Positions 14,106 through 15,116 of a stretch of 15,116 nt of DNA are shown here, one piece after another; positions within the stretch are counted from its first letter, which is position 1, and each line of letters begins with the position of its first letter. Below the pieces are notes generated by a model. The model did no database searches and was not told where the DNA came from. It saw nothing but the letters and a program-made list of their open reading frames with translations. The stretch spans positions 1 to 15,116 of the forward strand of contig JAQTYS010000035.1 in NCBI GenBank assembly GCA_028688175.1, written 5' to 3'. The DNA is from Methanothrix sp. GTDB lineage: Archaea > Halobacteriota > Methanosarcinia > Methanotrichales > Methanotrichaceae. Made by a program: the position numbers and the translations under genes.

Positions 14106-14344
14106 GGCATTTCCTTCCCGGAGATAAAGCAGCAATAACCATAGCTTATCGGCCCAAGCTTGGTGGTCTCGCAGGGAAACTGCGGGCACTGGAAGCACAG
14201 AGCCACGCCTTTTCGAAAAGCACAGGTGGCAACCATGCACATCCTGTTCTCCTGGGCAATGCAGCCCACCTCGCCATGAGGACATTTGCCAGAGGACATG
14301 CGTGGACAGGCCTGACAGGCGATGCCGCATACGCCGATTTTCAT
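14102..14344 (-). CDS. DUF3795 Cys-rich protein
   Basis: The small protein begins MKIGVCGIACQACPRM and contains 12 cysteines in 80 residues (C6, C10, C13, C21, C28, C36, C41, C50, C53, C58, C71, C72). The CGIxCxxC start and the CxxCPxFPC segment match DUF3795, a family of unknown function thought to bind metal (zinc or Fe-S). I chose the ATG at 14344 because family members usually start right at KIGxCG. Earlier in-frame starts (ATG 14368, TTG 14374) would overlap the end of the Dabb gene, and none has a clear ribosome site. Translational coupling to the Dabb gene, which ends at 14358, is likely. Its stop lies in the CTAG shared with the U32 gene. Confidence 0.75.
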   Translation of the reverse strand: MKIGVCGIACQACPRMSSGKCPHGEVGCIAQENRMCMVATCAFRKGVALCFQCPQFPCETTKLGPISYGYCCFISGKEMP

Positions 14345-14357
14345 TGGAAAAGACGGA

Positions 14358-14660
14358 TCAGGGGGCATAATCAACTACTATCCGGCTCTCACATACTCTG
14401 CCGACAAAGCCTGCCACCAGGACGTGCTCGGGGTGTTTCTGATAGCTGAAAAGAGCTTCTTTGCTCTCAAACTCAGAAACCAGGACCATATCGTAAGCCA
14501 CGCTAGCCTCGATGAAGTTGATACCCACCTCGAAGAACTTTATCTCCTTGATTTGGGCAGGCAGAGCCTCCAACTTTTCTCGCAGCGCCTTGATATTTGC
14601 CGCCCTGTCGCCGCCCTCTGCCCATTCCTTGAGCTTGAACATAACGATATGCTTGAGCAC
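14358..14660 (-). CDS. Dabb (stress-responsive alpha/beta-barrel) domain protein
   Basis: The 100-residue protein is a single Dabb domain of the dimeric alpha/beta-barrel (ferredoxin-like) fold. It starts LKHIVMFKL, then has an amphipathic helix (IKALREKLEALPAQI), the strand KFFEVGINF, the strand AYDMVLVSEF and the conserved YQKHPEHV helix, ending IVVDYAP. Family length is about 95-105 residues, so it looks complete. Members are linked to stress responses or act as small cyclases and monooxygenase-like enzymes; no specific reaction can be assigned. The start is GTG at 14660 with GAGGT upstream. A TATA-type ATTATAAA lies at 14695-14702. It appears to be the first gene of a two-gene unit with the DUF3795 gene, with little or no gap. 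Confidence 0.85.
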   Translation of the reverse strand: MLKHIVMFKLKEWAEGGDRAANIKALREKLEALPAQIKEIKFFEVGINFIEASVAYDMVLVSEFESKEALFSYQKHPEHVLVAGFVGRVCESRIVVDYAP

Positions 14661-14694
14661 TCCTAAAACCTCTGGCGACTATTCCTGCCCCAAG

Positions 14695-14702
14695 TTTATA
14701 AT
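14695..14702 (-). promoter_or_regulatory. TATA box for the Dabb/DUF3795 unit
   Basis: ATTATAAA on the minus strand lies 35-42 bp before the GTG at 14660 and predicts a leader of about 12 bases containing GAGGT. Confidence 0.5.
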
Positions 14703-14719
14703 GGTTTTGTATAAGGAAT

Positions 14720-14816
14720 AAGGAGGGAGGCAAAAGTCAGCCTGGTGTAGGAGGGAAAAATGGACAGTCGACTTTCGCCAGTACACTATACGTCAATCGT
14801 CGTATTTAAGGCTTTC
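14720..14816 (+). repeat. Dispersed repeat, copy B
   Basis: This is the second 97-bp copy of the element at 6387-6483, in the same orientation. GGAGGG and ATG (14760) are kept, but one inserted G after the ATG and one lost base shift the frame. The conserved peptide DFRQYTIRQ is therefore out of frame with the ATG, and the copy cannot encode the same protein. It lies between the Dabb promoter and the C-terminus of the channel-like gene. Confidence 0.75.
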
Positions 14817-14985
14817 TATTGTGATTATGGTACATACTTCCACAGTCTATTCGCCCTCGCAACGGCATATAACAAGAGAAATAATAACAATAGCTTCGGC
14901 TTTGATCAATTGTGCAGCAGTCTGAAACAACCAATGCATAAATTATTGCCCACTTCTCCTTTTCTGCCGCATAGCCCGGTTATCC
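14817..14985. other. Intergenic sequence, nothing recognised
   Basis: This AT-leaning stretch lies between repeat copy B and the stop of the minus-strand gene at the right edge. I see no gene, RNA or clear terminator. Confidence 0.4.
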
Positions 14986-15116
14986 TTATCTCAACATCAC
15001 CCGGCTGAGTGTCACCAGAAAGAGGGCCATAAGCAGCCACCCAAGCAGCGTCTCTATCACCGTCAGCACCTCGTAGCCCTCAATTATGCTAAAATTCTGG
15101 GGGGTCTTTCCTAAAA
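14986..15116 (-). CDS. C-terminus of a membrane protein, probably ion-channel domain (partial)
   Basis: The last 42 residues of a minus-strand gene entering from the right edge read KTPQNFSIIEGYEVL followed by the hydrophobic segment LLGWLLMALFLVTLSRVMLR and TAA. The pattern of polar residues, E-G-x-x, then a terminal membrane helix ending LSRxMxR is what I expect after the pore loop of two-helix potassium-channel-like domains. In methanogens these often end pentapeptide-repeat or other membrane proteins. The pore sequence itself is outside the window, so the channel assignment is tentative; a C-terminal membrane helix is clear. Confidence 0.6.
   Translation of the reverse strand, partial: LGKTPQNFSIIEGYEVLTVIETLLGWLLMALFLVTLSRVMLR

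Overview
The window looks like a chromosomal segment of a methanogenic archaeon. Methanosarcinales is my best guess, and Methanothrix-like is possible. The reasons are the DUF166 protein (an archaeal, mainly methanogen family), the large secreted PKD-repeat surface protein, archaeal TATA-type promoters just upstream of short leaders, GGTGA/GAGGT ribosome sites, and frequent TTG/GTG starts. This is inferred from gene content, not from any search.

Layout. (1) 1-1040 is a decayed mobile-element zone on the minus strand. It holds two different IS21-family left ends in the same orientation, each with tandem repeats and the N-terminus of an IstA transposase. Between them lies a gene fragment truncated at both ends and frameshifted once, resembling a conserved zinc-ribbon-associated protein family. 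(2) 1183-5877 is a single AT-rich gene for a 1564-residue secreted protein: signal peptide, GATase-like domain, Ig-like domain, gingipain-like (C25) cysteine protease domain, further beta domains and three C-terminal PKD domains. Two of the PKD domains share an exact 116-bp DNA repeat. (3) 5878-7247 is gene-poor debris. It contains one copy of a 97-bp dispersed repeat that looks like the 5' end of a gene; the second copy lies at 14720-14816. (4) 7248-7974 (minus) holds a small orphan protein and a winged-helix regulator, each with its own apparent promoter. (5) 8138-14660 is a compact GC-richer core: a TrmJ-like RNA methyltransferase converging on a DUF166 protein, a secreted bactofilin-like beta-helix membrane protein, a divergent HAD nucleotidase-like/U32 gene pair, and a converging Dabb/DUF3795 pair. 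(6) The right edge carries the C-terminus of a membrane protein that looks like an ion-channel domain.

Functional logic. The core encodes probable RNA modification (TrmJ methyltransferase, U32 iron-sulfur enzyme), nucleotide phosphatase-like chemistry (HAD, translationally coupled to U32), and small Cys-rich or redox-type proteins (DUF166, DUF3795). Both convergent pairs in the core end on the same 4-bp palindrome, CTAG, shared by the two stop codons. I found no convincing new defence system, CRISPR array, tRNA or rRNA. The most interesting items are the multidomain caspase-like surface protease with recent PKD duplication, the IS21-bracketed broken gene, and the coding-like dispersed repeat.
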